A stretch of 64,000 nucleotides of DNA from Limnoperna fortunei (GCA_944474755.1 OX104123.1:61187898-61251897); one strand, 5' to 3'; counted from the stretch's first letter, positions 1 to 11,898 are shown. Program-made: numbers and translations. The notes: a model not told the origin generated them from the letters alone.

Positions 1-6
1 AAAAAG

Positions 7-3000
7 ATGCCACTTTCTAATGCAGAGAAACAAAGGAGATATCGTGAAAGACGTGATCGTGACCCACAAAGAAGAGCTGAGTACCTGGCAAAATCGAGAC
101 AGAAGTATGAAACAGATAAAAGTGTTGGAAAGAGAAAAACAATTGCTGAAATGTCAGACAGAGACCAACGACATACACGAAGAAAATGGCGACTGGACCA
201 GCTTAATCATAGACGAAAACTCAAAGAACATGAGGCCTTAGAATTGATTGTTACACCTCCAACTTCACCTGATGGAAGTCAACATGAACACTTAAATGAT
301 CACATACCTACTCCAGGACCAAGCAATCAATTGGAATCACCACAAAATCCTGGGCCTAGCAGACAAATGCAAGCAGCCAGAAAAAATAAGGCAAAAAAGA
401 AAAGTCAGTGTTACAGAGATAATGCAAAACTCGAGAAAAAGGTTGACAACTTGGTAAAGAGAGTAAATATGTACAAACAAAGGTGGATTCGAGAAAAAAA
501 CAAAGATGGTGCCACTCCAAGAAGCAAAACAAAAGCCCTTCTTCGAAATTTTTCTTTGCCAAAGACAAGAGAAAAGGTAAGAAAACAACTAGCATTCAAC
601 AGTGCATTAGTTGAAGAAATAAGACAGAAATACCAAAAAGGAAACCGTAAAGAGAAAAATAACATCATAAGTATTGCTGCTGGACGGCTTATAAAAAGAT
701 CACGTTTACTTGAATTTGCAAGTCAAGAACTAGGTATGTCCAACTCCCATGGAAAAAGAAAAAAGAAAACATGCCTCACGATCAGACTAGGAAAACAAAT
801 AAGAACGTTCTTCGAGAGAGATGATGTTAGCAAATTGACACCAGGCGTGAAACAGACAATAACAAGACTAAAAGTCAAGATGCAGAAGAGAATTTTAGTT
901 GACAGCCTAACCAACCTGCATGAGAAATTTCTTCAAGAGCACAAAGAAACAAAGATCAGTTATACCAGTTTTTGTCGACTAAGACCATTTTGGGTAGTAA
1001 GTCCAACAGAAAAAGACAGAGAAACGTGTGCTTGCAAACTTCATGAGAACATTAAACTTCTTGTACAGTCTCTCAACTCCATGGAACTATTGCAGTCAAA
1101 TGATATGAGAGAACTTGTTTCCTTGGCAGTGTGTGATGTTAAAGATAAAAATTGCATGTACAATGATTGCATTACATGTGGAGGTCGTAGCCTTGTGACG
1201 AAAGAACGAGACAACACCAAAAATGTAGAATGGACTGAATGGACAACTAAACGAGAAACTCGGTCTGTAAAATCTGAGAAAAAAGAAATAAACATTACAG
1301 TAAAAGAAAAACAGCAAGGAAAACTAATGCAGTTAGTTGAAAAGTTTGATGAAGAGATGGCTCGATTCAAACGGCACATATTTAATATTGCATCTCAAAT
1401 GAGGTACTACACAGAACTGAAAGAAAGCCTAAATGAAAATGAAGTACTTATTCATGTAGACTTTGCCGAAAATTATTTAACAAAGATGTCAACAGAAATT
1501 CAGAGTATGCATTTTGGTGCCTCAAAATCTCAAATCACTCTGCACACTGGTGTTTACCACATGAAAGATCAAAAGAATCCCATATCCTTCTGCACAGTAT
1601 CAGATTCATTAAAGCATGGTCCAGCAGCTATATGGGCATACTTAGATCCAGTGCTTACTGAGATTCAGGAGAAATATCCTTTAATTGACACCATTCATTT
1701 CTTTAGCGACGGTCCATCAACGCAGTACAGACAAAAGAACAATTTCTTCTTGTTTACCCAGGAACTAAGCGAAAGAGGACTTAAAAGTGGAACATGGAAC
1801 TTCCATGAATCTGGTCATGGGAAAGGGGCACCTGATGGAATTGGAGGGGCTATTAAACGTACAGCCAATAGATATGTCCTACATGGAAAAGATATTACAA
1901 ACGCAAAAGAATTTGTTGATTCACTGAGAGAAAGTCAGAGTAATGTAGTACTTTATGAAGTCCAAGATGATATGATAGAACAGAAGCAGAAAAAGATCCC
2001 TAAGTTAAAGACAGTACCTGGCACACAAAAAATCCACCAGATAGTTTATGAAGCAGAATGCCCTGGAGTAATTTATGTGAGAGACATCAGCTGCCGTTGT
2101 AGATTTACAGATCCTCATGAACAGCATGAACTAACAAAAGTCAATTTTCCAAAGAAAGATTTCAAGAAGAAAGATTACCCAAAGAAGGATATCCCGAAGA
2201 AGGATTTCCCAAAGAAGGATTTTCTGAAGAGAGAAAAAGAGAATCAACACACTCTATCTGAACCGAGAGAAGAAGAGAATCAACACACTCTATCTGAATC
2301 GAGAGAAGAAGAGAATCAACACACTCTATCTGAACCGAGAGAAGAAGAGAATCAACACACTCTATCTGAACTAATCAAGCCACCTAATAGAGAGCAATTC
2401 TTCGAAGACTGCTTAAAAAGCTTTGAAGAATGCACTACGTTCAAAGACTTGGAGAAAAATTGTAAAGACATAAGTAGAAAAATGATCATTTGGCCAGTAG
2501 ACTATGACCGATTAACCACAATTGTGAACTCCGGCTTGAATGTTGACCAACAGACTATGGATATTTACCCTGATGATGTACAGCAGACGTATGTAACATT
2601 TCCTGTCTCTGTCAAGGCAGATGGGAACTGCCTTCCTTACAGTGGAAGTGTGCTTGCCTTTGGAAATGATAGATATGCGACTGAAATTCGGGCTAGAATT
2701 ATAATAGAGCAAACCCTATATGAGGAATATTATCTTCAAGAAAACTATCTAAAGAATGGATTAGATGACCCACCAAAATTTGATATTAAAAGGGCGTTTG
2801 CGATGTACTCTGATGAATATAAACATGGTACCGACCGTCTGAATGACAAAACCACAATTCAAGACATTTATGAAAGGGAGGTCATGAAGATAAGAAAACG
2901 CAGCACTTATATGGGCATATGGCAGATATTTGCCCTGTCATCTGTACTCCAACAAAAGGTCTTTTCTATTTATCCCAAATTAGGAAATGATAACGTAAGA

Positions 3001-4059
3001 AAAGATTTACACAGAATTATTCATCCCCGAGTAAATGTCTGTGAAAACAGAATTTTGTATATTATGTGGACTAGCACAAGATCAGATATGACAAGAGGTC
3101 ACTGGTTGCCTAACCATTTTGTGCCAGTGCTACCTATAGATGATACTGTTGAAAGCAAAGATCAAGCAAATGAGCAACAGAATAAATTTGAAAACCATGA
3201 AATAGAAATGGAAACAAATGTAACATGTGAAAACTATAAAATGGCAACAAAGGCATCAAGTGAAAACAACAAAATAGCAACAGATGAAACAGGTGAAAAC
3301 AATGAAATGACAACTAACATAACAAGTGAAAACGATGAAATGGTAACAGATGAAACAGGTGAAAACAATAAAATGACAACAAAGTCAACAGATGGCAACA
3401 ATGAAATGGCAACAGATGAAACAGGTGAAAACAATGAAATTACAACTAACATAACAAGTGAAAACTATGAAATGGTAACAGATGAAACAGGTGAAAACAA
3501 TAAAATGACAACAAAGTCAACAGATGGCAACAATGAAATGGTAACAGATGAAACAGGTGAAAACAATAAAATGGCAACAAAGGGAACAGATGGCAACAAT
3601 GAAATGGCAACAAATGAAACGTGTGAAAAAAATGAAATGACAACAAACATAACAAGTGAAAAAAGCGAAATGGCAACAGATAATGTAGAGGAAAATATTG
3701 AAAACAATGAACAAGGATTGAGTGAAAACCAGAAAAATGAAACTGATCAATCATTTAAAATCAGATGCACCCCTAGTCAGTTAATTGGACAATATGTAGT
3801 AGTTTTGTATGACAATATGCCATACCCAGGATTAGTTATTGATTCGGAGGATACAGATGTGTATGTAAGATGCATGCACAGAGTGGGAAGAGGCACAACA
3901 AACAGCCCGTTTTTCTGGCCACGGACACTCGTTGATGAATGTTGGTACAATATGGAGCGTGTCCTTACAATCATCCCTGAGCCTATAAAAATTGGAAGAC
4001 ATTACTCCATCGATGAAGCTATTTGGGTGAAAATAATTGACTATCTGAAAGAGAACTAA
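7..4059 (+). CDS. DDE-transposase-like / OTU (vertnin-like) fusion protein, single exon
   Basis: Uninterrupted 1350-codon ORF; the ATG has A at -3. Residues 1-75 are a basic region opening PLSNAEKQRRYRERR. Lys-rich, probably coiled-coil sequence follows to about 330. Cys pairs lie at 341/343 and 383/388/391 (CMYNDCITC), perhaps a zinc site. A DDE-like core follows: VDFAENY with D485, FFSDGPSTQYR with D568, and ESGHGKGAPDGIGG with E601, H604 and D610; this order resembles RNase-H-fold transposases. Residues 715-788 are KKD and ENQHTLSE repeats. Residues 862-1042 resemble OTU/vertnin domains: ADGNCLP places the nucleophile-like Cys at 875 and NHFVP a His at 1037. An Asn/Thr/Glu repeat follows (about 1067-1232), then a conserved-looking tail (1250-1350) with FWPRTLVDECWY. 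The lack of introns and the motif cluster 3' of it suggest a mobile-element gene or a domesticated copy. Similar DDE-like proteins occur in aquatic invertebrates, from memory; I cannot name the family. Activity is unproven. Confidence 0.75.
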   Translation: MPLSNAEKQRRYRERRDRDPQRRAEYLAKSRQKYETDKSVGKRKTIAEMSDRDQRHTRRKWRLDQLNHRRKLKEHEALELIVTPPTSPDGSQHEHLNDHIPTPGPSNQLESPQNPGPSRQMQAARKNKAKKKSQCYRDNAKLEKKVDNLVKRVNMYKQRWIREKNKDGATPRSKTKALLRNFSLPKTREKVRKQLAFNSALVEEIRQKYQKGNRKEKNNIISIAAGRLIKRSRLLEFASQELGMSNSHGKRKKKTCLTIRLGKQIRTFFERDDVSKLTPGVKQTITRLKVKMQKRILVDSLTNLHEKFLQEHKETKISYTSFCRLRPFWVVSPTEKDRETCACKLHENIKLLVQSLNSMELLQSNDMRELVSLAVCDVKDKNCMYNDCITCGGRSLVTKERDNTKNVEWTEWTTKRETRSVKSEKKEINITVKEKQQGKLMQLVEKFDEEMARFKRHIFNIASQMRYYTELKESLNENEVLIHVDFAENYLTKMSTEIQSMHFGASKSQITLHTGVYHMKDQKNPISFCTVSDSLKHGPAAIWAYLDPVLTEIQEKYPLIDTIHFFSDGPSTQYRQKNNFFLFTQELSERGLKSGTWNFHESGHGKGAPDGIGGAIKRTANRYVLHGKDITNAKEFVDSLRESQSNVVLYEVQDDMIEQKQKKIPKLKTVPGTQKIHQIVYEAECPGVIYVRDISCRCRFTDPHEQHELTKVNFPKKDFKKKDYPKKDIPKKDFPKKDFLKREKENQHTLSEPREEENQHTLSESREEENQHTLSEPREEENQHTLSELIKPPNREQFFEDCLKSFEECTTFKDLEKNCKDISRKMIIWPVDYDRLTTIVNSGLNVDQQTMDIYPDDVQQTYVTFPVSVKADGNCLPYSGSVLAFGNDRYATEIRARIIIEQTLYEEYYLQENYLKNGLDDPPKFDIKRAFAMYSDEYKHGTDRLNDKTTIQDIYEREVMKIRKRSTYMGIWQIFALSSVLQQKVFSIYPKLGNDNVRKDLHRIIHPRVNVCENRILYIMWTSTRSDMTRGHWLPNHFVPVLPIDDTVESKDQANEQQNKFENHEIEMETNVTCENYKMATKASSENNKIATDETGENNEMTTNITSENDEMVTDETGENNKMTTKSTDGNNEMATDETGENNEITTNITSENYEMVTDETGENNKMTTKSTDGNNEMVTDETGENNKMATKGTDGNNEMATNETCEKNEMTTNITSEKSEMATDNVEENIENNEQGLSENQKNETDQSFKIRCTPSQLIGQYVVVLYDNMPYPGLVIDSEDTDVYVRCMHRVGRGTTNSPFFWPRTLVDECWYNMERVLTIIPEPIKIGRHYSIDEAIWVKIIDYLKEN
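2232..2375 (+). repeat. In-frame 36-bp tandem repeat inside the DDE/OTU gene
   Basis: Four copies of a 12-codon unit (ENQHTLSEPREE and variants) follow a run of KKDF/KKDY-type pentapeptides (about 2150-2230). They form a charged, probably disordered linker between the DDE-like core and the OTU-like domain. Because the unit is a multiple of three, copy-number change keeps the frame. Confidence 0.85.
3205..3700 (+). repeat. In-frame Asn/Thr/Glu-rich degenerate repeat
   Basis: Alternating blocks of the type ENNEM-TT-NIT-SENDEM-VTDETG are repeated about a dozen times. They separate the OTU-like domain from the C-terminal domain. Low-complexity, acidic, probably disordered. The frame is intact throughout. 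Confidence 0.8.
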
Positions 4060-4205
4060 AGTGTGTTTGTTCTTAAAAACTATAGTTACATTATTATGCT
4101 AAGTTTTGGATTTGTTAATGGTTCTTTGATTGAAATTTTGTTGTTAATTTTATATGGAAAGTAATGTTCCAGTTTTTATGAAAGATATCACATATGAATG
4201 ATTAT

Positions 4206-4770
4206 GTCAGTGATGTTACATGCCTTGTCATTGCTGTTACTGTTAGATAAAGAAATTGTCTAAATTTAGCTGTAAGTCAAAATATCTTAATTGTCTTGCA
4301 TAAAATGTTGATATTGACTAAAGATACAAAGTTTCAACCATAAAAATGTTAATCATTTTGTCATTATAGTTGTAGAAGTCAGTGATGTTACAAAGTTGTC
4401 ATTGATGTTACCTTTTGTCAGTGATGTTACTGCGAGTTTTTATCAATTTTGACAAAATAAGAAATAGAATAATGACAAAACCTTTTTTGATAATAAATAC
4501 ATAAATGTATTTAAAACAAATACATTTAAAATTTCTATTGAGCTTTTCTTAATTTTGTCATCATATGAATTACAAATCTTAAATTTTACCTTTTTTTCCC
4601 TTAACAGGGTATATTAATGTTAATTTATCATTTTATTTTTAATTCAGCTAAAAAAAATTGGATTATTTGTTAAACATTTGAACTCTTTTTCAGAATAAAA
4701 CAAAATAAATGATTACAAAAAGAAAAATACATACCAGAAATGGGCATTTTGAAAAGGTAACATCACTGAC
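4206..4770. repeat. Cluster of GTCAGTGATGTTAC motifs, possible transposon subterminal repeats
   Basis: Exact copies of GTCAGTGATGTTAC lie at 4206-4219, 4378-4391 and 4417-4430. One-to-two-mismatch copies lie at 4227-4240 (GTCATTGCTGTTAC) and 4398-4411 (GTCATTGATGTTAC). A perfect inverted copy lies at 4757-4770. All fall within 750 bp of the stop codon of the DDE-like gene. Inverted and direct short repeats near an element end are typical transposase-binding sites. The matching left end would lie outside the window. Binding is inferred. Confidence 0.55.
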
Positions 4771-7436
4771 ATTTGGTGGTTACCACCTATTATTTTGTCT
4801 TGTTTACAAAATACTTGTGTTGAATTAAGCTGGAATTTTATTTGATTTACATTGTGTGATGTTTAAAAAATGTTTTTGTTCCAATAAAGGTTTTTTTCTA
4901 GTTGATTTATTTTTCAGTTTTTTAAATTTCAAATCCCTCCATTTTTTGATAATGACCCTTATATGTTGGGCTAATTGAAACAATGACAATGAAATACGGC
5001 TTAGGTGGATTATTGATCGGCAGTTTCTGGTATGGATAGGTGATATTTGTATATACGACCCGTTGAGAGAAAGCAACAGGAATACCATCCGTTTTTATAA
5101 TGAGAGGACTAAAAATATAAATCAATACACAATTACCTTGGTTTTTACCCAGTACAATGACTAGTAATGCAATATCAAGATTTTTCTTTTACTTAATTAT
5201 TTTAGTAATCACTTAGTTTAAATGACACAAAGTAAATTAACACATTGACAGTGATGTATGAGAACAAACAACAACTGCAAAAACAAATTAATAGAAGGTT
5301 AAGGTGAACAATGTTTGTAACTTCGAGACTTGGTAATATGAGTGACAGGGGCTTTTAAACTCAACATATACAACTAATGAATCTTGTGTTATAAATTATA
5401 AAAATGTTAATGGATTGGGTTCATAATACGTAATGGTAATCAAGAGTCTATAAAACATCTTTGAAAATTAAGGCAATTTCAAGATGTGTATTCTCCAGTA
5501 AAATAAGGTAGACAGTCTCATATTTTAAGATGTGAACTATAAATAATAACCTCCAAAACATTAATACTTTATTTGAAAAAAATTGATACTACCTTGCAGC
5601 CAGATTTATAGCGTGTTCTTTCATATTACGCGAAATCTCCTTCGAAGTAATTTTTGAAGCACATAGCAATAATAATCCTACGTGATTGGTTACACATGTT
5701 TTTCTTTATTATTTAAAAATACAAAAAATCTGAACATACCATTTTATAATGCAACAACATTTTGCAGAAATGTATTTTAATACATTGGAACTGAGATATT
5801 GATACAGACGGGTCAACAGACAATTAAAAAGTTTTTCTCTGGCCAGTGATTTTGTATGCCGAGTTGCAAAATAGTATTTTTGTATAGATCAAAATCTCCT
5901 TATTCCTATTTAGAATCTACTAAAGATCTTTAAAGTGCAAGGATTTTGATGTGTTGAAGGATGAATCTTTCATCAAACTATCGGCATTCCATTGGGTACA
6001 TAAGACACAAACAGCGCTAATTACTGCACTTTTCCTCATAAGATCAATTATATGGGCGTCCTGTACTATCCACTAATTTAGCATGTCATATATTTTTGAA
6101 TGTGACTCAATTTATACAATAAGATGAACAAATTAACTAATGATGTACTTTTATACGAAGAGGACAACCATTATTTAATTAATACACTTTGAAAAAAATG
6201 GCGACTGTAAAGGTGTACAATATTGTTACAATAAAGTTTTACCGGTCATTGTGTAATTCCCAGAAAGTAATTCTTGCCACCAAATATTTTGACACTTTTT
6301 GTGAAAAATTAGCTTTGCAAAATATGATAATCGTTACTTTTTTGGGTGAACAAAAGTGAAATTTGTATTTGTCCAATAAAAAACACTTTAATCGATTGTA
6401 ATGGGAAATGACGACACAATTAGCAAAATGGAGAACATTGCTTCTGTTCTTTAAATTTCGAGTTATGCTCTCTGACCAGTTGTTATATTACGACAAATAT
6501 GTTTATTAGAAATAAAATGTACAACTGGCAATATTCATAACAAACCAACTAACCAAACCTTAATTAAATTAGGAAAATAAAGAACTAATTTTTAACTTTG
6601 ATAAAAATTTGAGTCGGTAATTTAAACGTCGTTTGAATATCTTTGTTGTAAAATGTTGTCGTTTGTTGGTTTGTTCCAATAGATGGCACGACTAATCTAA
6701 CCACGTGGATATAGTGCATACAAGCATGTCAAGAGATAATACAAAAAGTGTCAAGCGTAGACCATGGTCACGTTATAAAATAGTTATAACGTATAAATTA
6801 TCCGATCAGCTTATTGTTACTTAGGGTGAGCGACAACATCCCAATATACCCTCGTCCTTATTTAAGCATAATTTGCCAAATAGAGCTTTTTTATTTGGAA
6901 TAATACATAAAAAATCAGACGTTGCTTGATTACATTTTAACTCTGATGCCGGAATGAAACCAACTTGTCTATAGTGTTAAAAATGCGTTCTATACCCGGA
7001 AGAGGTTGGCTCCCATGCTACATATGTTCAGTATTTTTTAACGTCGACACAAGGCAAGACAACTTTTATTTCTACTTGCAACTTCCTGATGTGTCACGAC
7101 CAGTGTCGACGGTTTACGTTAAGTAGGAAAAATATGTCATGTTAAACACCTCAAGAATTATGCTTTAAAAAATTATAAAAAGTTGAAACGCGGATATGAA
7201 GCAGAATTAAACCGTCAAATAAAATATAAAAACATTAATAATAACCTAAATTGTTGGCTATTCCGTGCATGCCGTTAATCCCAGACATAGTCGTTCTGTA
7301 AATGCGTCTGGTATTTTTAAGAGTTGAATTTATTTATTGGTTTACCATGATAATACGTCATTTTTGTCGATAGAAATACCAGTGCATTAGAGGTATTTAT
7401 ACCGAAACTTATACACTATCATATTTGATACTCTAA
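4771..7436. other. Gene-free AT-rich stretch
   Basis: No ORF of note and no recognised splice-bounded exon. The one structured part is 5225-5400, a diverged copy of the segment at 42830-43020. Confidence 0.5.
5225..5400 (+). repeat. Diverged dispersed repeat (copy 1 of pair)
   Basis: Shares a colinear series of short blocks with 42830-43020: ACACATTGACA, TGATGTA, AGAACAAACAACAACTGC, GGTTAAGGTGA, GAGTGACA, GGGCTTTTAAA and CAACATATA. The other copy lies about 1 kb upstream of glycine-rich gene C. It could be an old transposable element or the remnant of a duplicated gene flank. Confidence 0.45.
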
Positions 7437-7570
7437 AAGATTTGGCAAGTCGGGGGTTTTCTGCGGGTACTCCGGCTTCCTCCCCCAATCAAAACTGGAA
7501 TCCATGAAATAGCTGAAAAATTGCTGAAATTGGCGTTAAACATTAAACAAACAAACAAAAAAACAAACGA
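7437..7570 (+). mobile_element. SINE family A fragment (core plus tail)
   Basis: Contains CTCCGGCTTCCTCCCCCAAT, the core ATAGCTGAAAAATTGCTGAA, GGCGTTAAAC and a tail of AAAC repeats. The tRNA-like head is missing, so this is a 5'-truncated copy. Confidence 0.75.
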
Positions 7571-9884
7571 CTTGACGTGAACAAATATGTTTTTTAGTTT
7601 AATGTTAAAGTAATAAGAGTTTTTTCCCTTGATACAGAACATTCTAAAATAAACTAAATGTTGATAATAAGAAAATTTCTGCGCAAAAAGTTAAAAATAA
7701 TTAAAAATAACAATGACAAATTTCACAAAATAATTATTAATCCCAGAAATGTGTAGACACCCGGAAAAGGGGAAAAAACACATTATAAAAAAGCAAAGAC
7801 AGGAGGCTTAAAACTATTTTTACAAAGGTAGATTGTTATCTGTTTCACGTAAACGCCTTATTATCAACAGTTATTCGACCTATATATTTTGAGATAAGAC
7901 ACAGATATATAACTTATTCTAAAGCACTGTTTACCTTGTTATTAGTGATATTATTGCCTTTTATTTAATTTTATTTACCTTAGTTTTAAACGATGTTTTA
8001 TTGACTGTTGATTGGTATTTATGTTACTATTTATTGACTTTATTGCGAGTTATTGAATGTATTTGCTTAAGTCTAATGACCAAATGTCAGCTATATAGTT
8101 AAAAACTAAACATTAACGTGGAAATCACCTAAATATTTGAAGCACGGGATACGGACGAGAATTTACATTATGTGACAAATGTAGGAATGATTCTTTTTTC
8201 GCGCTAGGAGCATGGCATTCCCCAAGCACGTCACCTAATACAACTTGAGGTCATTACAGGTTTTTTGTATTAGGACCTGACAACAACTAACCGATTATTA
8301 TCGGCCACCTAGAAACAAACTGGACAGCTCTGTGGTTCGATCACTAGAAGCGCTCTAAGTAAAGATGGTCCCAATTAATTATAACGTGCTGAACATGTCT
8401 GCTGTAATTTATAACACAAGGCTCATTAATTATATTTCTTGTACTTTTAAAGACCCCGAGGTAAAAACCTTGTTCACCTTAACCTTGAACTGTTTTGTAG
8501 ATCTGTGTTCCAGTTGTAGTTGTTTGTTCTCGTACATCACTGTCAATGTTTAACTTAGTTTTTTGTCATTGAAACTAAATGGCTTTACGAAATTTAATGA
8601 CTTAAAGAAACATTATAAATAATGCATTGATGATACAGGTAAACCAATGCATTCAAAAGCAAATTGATTAAATGATTTATAAATTAATGAAGCATTAAAC
8701 AGTATGACTTTAATGCATATTCAGTAAAATATGGTAAAACGTATGTTTGGTAGACGTGACATTGAACAGACTTTTGGCAATCAAATGAGTTCCAAGTGTG
8801 CTTCTTGCCGTCTTTTTTCCTCTATACATAGGAGGCGGATTATGTACAAAGGCTTCTTAAAAACAATGACAAACGGTAATCTACCACCAATTTCTCATAC
8901 CTTGATTTACATCAAGATATTGACAATGAAGGTCGGTTTACAACAAATAAGTTCAAAATAGATGCTTTAATTTTCCAAAATGATCTTTCCATTTTAATGT
9001 GGCAAATTTCTAGCAACACCTGCAACTATAGTATACATGCACCAACTTATCGGTAACTCAAGAGAGTATTTTCTATTAAGATTTTCTGGAAAGAACGCTG
9101 ACAGAAAAGCTACTATACAAAGAGATCACACTGGCAAAATTAAAGTCATCACGAAGAAAATGTCGCCGCCATTAAATAGTTGACCGATACGGAATATCTG
9201 TGTAACATATATTAAAGGTCAAAATAGTAAAGCAAATGCCCATCATTTAAAAGATGATTAACTTTTTAACATCAAACAAATTGGCTGAAACATGTGCAAA
9301 ATAATCCTCTGCTGAAAATTAAAATCCCAATTTAAAATTAATTTAAAGAAGATTTTGGAGGGACACAGAGCATAAACCAAACGTTTTGTCTAATGAATTT
9401 CTAAAAGCAAAAACAGAAAGATCAGTTTTGTGGTTACTTTGTTATGTACAATTTGATATTTTAAGATAATAGTAGAGCCGGCAGCAGCTCTATCAATTTG
9501 CTCTACATCTTTCTTGTATAAATAGTCGTTTTATCAAAATATATTATTATTTGTTATAAGGTGATGAGATTCATAGAGACAAAATGCACCAGGAAGAAAG
9601 GCTTGAACTACTAATGAAATCTCTAGAAATTTAATCTTAACACATCGAAAAATTCTATTGTGTTATTTCACACATTATGGTTTGCGAGTATGGGAATAGT
9701 TAACAGATTTTTGAGAACTATTCTGCCGGTTTCTGCTGGTGGGATCAACTTTAGAGCCAGTCTCTAGTTGTCGCGTGTCCGTGCCCCAGAAAGCTGTGTC
9801 TAGATTATCTAGACCTCCGAACTTGTTTTGGAGCTTAACAGCACCCCATAGCAGCTTTGTAGTACGATATCCTTTAGGTGTAAG
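7571..9884. other. Gene-free AT-rich stretch
   Basis: Only short ORFs (up to 76 codons) with no recognisable motif, signal peptide or splice context. No tandem repeat stands out. Confidence 0.45.
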
Positions 9885-10020
9885 AAAACTGGCAATCCTT
9901 GTCAATTAGGATTGAAACCTAGTGTACCTTGTCTGCAATAAGACTTGAACCTGCAAACTCAGTGTTGGCTGACCACGTGATAAATAGTAGACTAATAACC
10001 TTAAACAATCGGCTACTTGA
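9885..10020 (-). mobile_element. SINE family A, tRNA-like head only
   Basis: Read on the minus strand it has the tRNA-like promoter region (AGGTTCAAGTC as box B) and then CAAGGATTGCCAG, which also lies next to the head in the copies at 61020 and 53775. The core and tail are missing here; an independent core-plus-tail copy starts 65 bp further on. Confidence 0.6.
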
Positions 10021-10084
10021 AGTGTCTTTTAGTCAATAGTTCTGGTGATCATTTTCTGTGTTTCCAGTGTAGCTAAAACATGTT

Positions 10085-10256
10085 TGATTGTTTGTTTGTT
10101 TGTTTGTTTGTTTGAATGGTATTTTAACGCCACTTTCAGCAATTTTTCAGCTATATCATGGCGTCCAGATTTTATTGGGGGAGGAAGCCGGAGTACAAAG
10201 AGAGAACGCTGACCTGCAGTAGGAAAACTGGCAATCCTTGTCAAAACACGTTTGAT
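10085..10256 (-). mobile_element. SINE family A fragment (core plus tail)
   Basis: Starts with a TTTG repeat (the AAAC tail in reverse), then GTTTTAACGCCACTTTCAGC, CAATTTTTCAGCTATATCAT, TTTTATTGGGGGAGGAAGCC and GGAAAACTGGCAATCCTTGT. It is 5'-truncated before the tRNA-like head. Confidence 0.8.
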
Positions 10257-11577
10257 CATACCGAAATATAATGATGCAAGAGATGAGGGATTATTCGTTG
10301 TTTTAAAAAGACGAAAAGTCTTAGGATACGGAATGTTTGTTCAGTTTTCCTTTTTGCATTTCATTTTTTCTTTTCCACACAGGTCAAATGTGGTCTCTTT
10401 TTATAGCTTCGTACTACAAGGTGAGGAAGATGTGGGCCTATTCTCCGGTGCCCCGGGTCAGATTAAATTTGAAAAATAAATAAATATCTATAATAATCTT
10501 TTTTTTTGAAATTAAAACAATATCAACGTAGGAACCAGATTCATGTAATATTGTCATTACATTAGGACAAAACCTAACACATTAATTTGAGAGACAGTAG
10601 GAATAAGCAATTCCCACTTTTTCACGAATTATCATAGATTTAGCCTGAAATGTACATAGAGTTGTATAGGTAAACACGTTGTCAAATGCAAATTATAAAA
10701 TCAAAATGTTTATTTTGTAAAAAAGACTCAGGTAAAACATTAACTAAGTATAGTTAGTCATCAATCCACCTGTTCCAATGCTTACTTACCATCTTTGTTT
10801 ACATCCCACAATGATGAAAATAACTATTGTAGGACAGACGAGTTTCATCATAATAGTGTAAAACACCACCGTATGTTGTTGGTATTTATAACAAAACACT
10901 TGGAAAAAATATTGGTAAAAAATAGGTTTTATCTACTTGATGTACACATTCGAAATTCAAAGAAAACTAAACATTCGAATAATTGGTAAGAAAAAATGTT
11001 CTAAGTTAAACAGACTAAATCATGTCTGTGTGATGTAAGGTGCTTAAACTATCCACGTAGTCAGTGCGATAACATCAGTCAATAAAAGTAAAACAATCTT
11101 TTGAACACCTTGAAACAAGAGACATATATCTCGCGACACACATATTGTAGTAATTATTTATAATGAAAAATACAATTCAATGCAGTTAAAATATAATTTT
11201 TACCTGAGCTACATTTTCCTAAACAAGTAGCACTTCGAGTTGATGCACATTATGCATATATCACGATTTTTATGCGGAGTGTATGAAATTCGTGTTTTAA
11301 TATAACATTGTGGCTTCTAAGCCATACTTAACTTCTATACGTATTATATCGAGGTTTCTTTCCATTGGGGTCAGTTTAACGTTTCTTGCGAATATACACA
11401 ACGCAAAACTGAGCTGTCGTTGAAGCGTTTCTTATCATTAAGTTTATGTTACTTTTTAATCGCTGATGTTTGTCAAAATCATTTTGTTGATTGCCTTTTT
11501 ATAATTCATGGACGAACATTTTCAGCAAACTGAAATAGTTTTGCGTTATAAAAATTATCTTAACAGAAACAAGCCAT
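10257..11577. other. Gene-free AT-rich stretch
   Basis: Short ORFs only (64-75 codons), without recognisable domains. Nothing else is seen. Confidence 0.4.
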
Positions 11578-11700
11578 ATTGGCAGGTCGGGGGTTCGCTG
11601 CGGCTTCCTTCCCCCACAAAAAACTGGACGCCATGATATAGCTGAAAAATTGCTGAAAGTAGCGTTAAACAATTTTCAAACAAACTAACAAATAAGCCAT
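11578..11700 (+). mobile_element. SINE family A fragment (core plus tail)
   Basis: Contains GGCAGGTCGGGGGTTCGCTG, a pyrimidine-rich CTTCCCCC box, ACTGGACGCCATGATATAGC, TGAAAAATTGCTGAAAGTAG, CGTTAAAC and an AAAC-type tail. It ends about 120 bp before the possible exon at 11824. Confidence 0.75.
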
Positions 11701-11823
11701 GTTGTTTGGAGCTTATTTATGCAAACTATAAATTAAAAACAACACTTGTTTAGGTAAACTTTAGGTAAAAAGACAGTTGCTACACAGATTGTCTAGAGAT
11801 AAAGGAAAAGCATACCAGCCACA

Positions 11824-11898
11824 ATGGATACCGGAGACCAAAAATATAGTAGCGACAGCAAATGTCCTGACTTGGTTTCAGGCATTTCAAAAGAAATG
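11824..11898 (+). CDS. Possible first coding exon of an unrecognised gene (partial)
   Basis: An ATG in a good context (GCCACAATGG) opens 25 codons beginning MDTGDQKYSSDSKCPD. These end exactly at a consensus splice donor, ATG|GTGAGT, in phase 0. An AG at 11948-11949, preceded by a pyrimidine-rich run, opens in the same frame into an 84-codon-plus reading frame reaching a stop near 12225. However, that intron would be only 51 bp, short for a mollusc. The peptide has no motif I recognise and no signal peptide. It may be a real first exon with distant partners, or chance. Confidence 0.3.

Noticed and set aside
3234..3754. Minus-strand ORFs within the DDE/OTU gene
   Set aside because: They overlap the low-complexity repeats of the sense gene and show only repetitive hydrophobic sequence.
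8225..8345. Possible tRNA-like GGTTCGATCAC motif
   Set aside because: No matching box A at proper spacing and no shared SINE core nearby.
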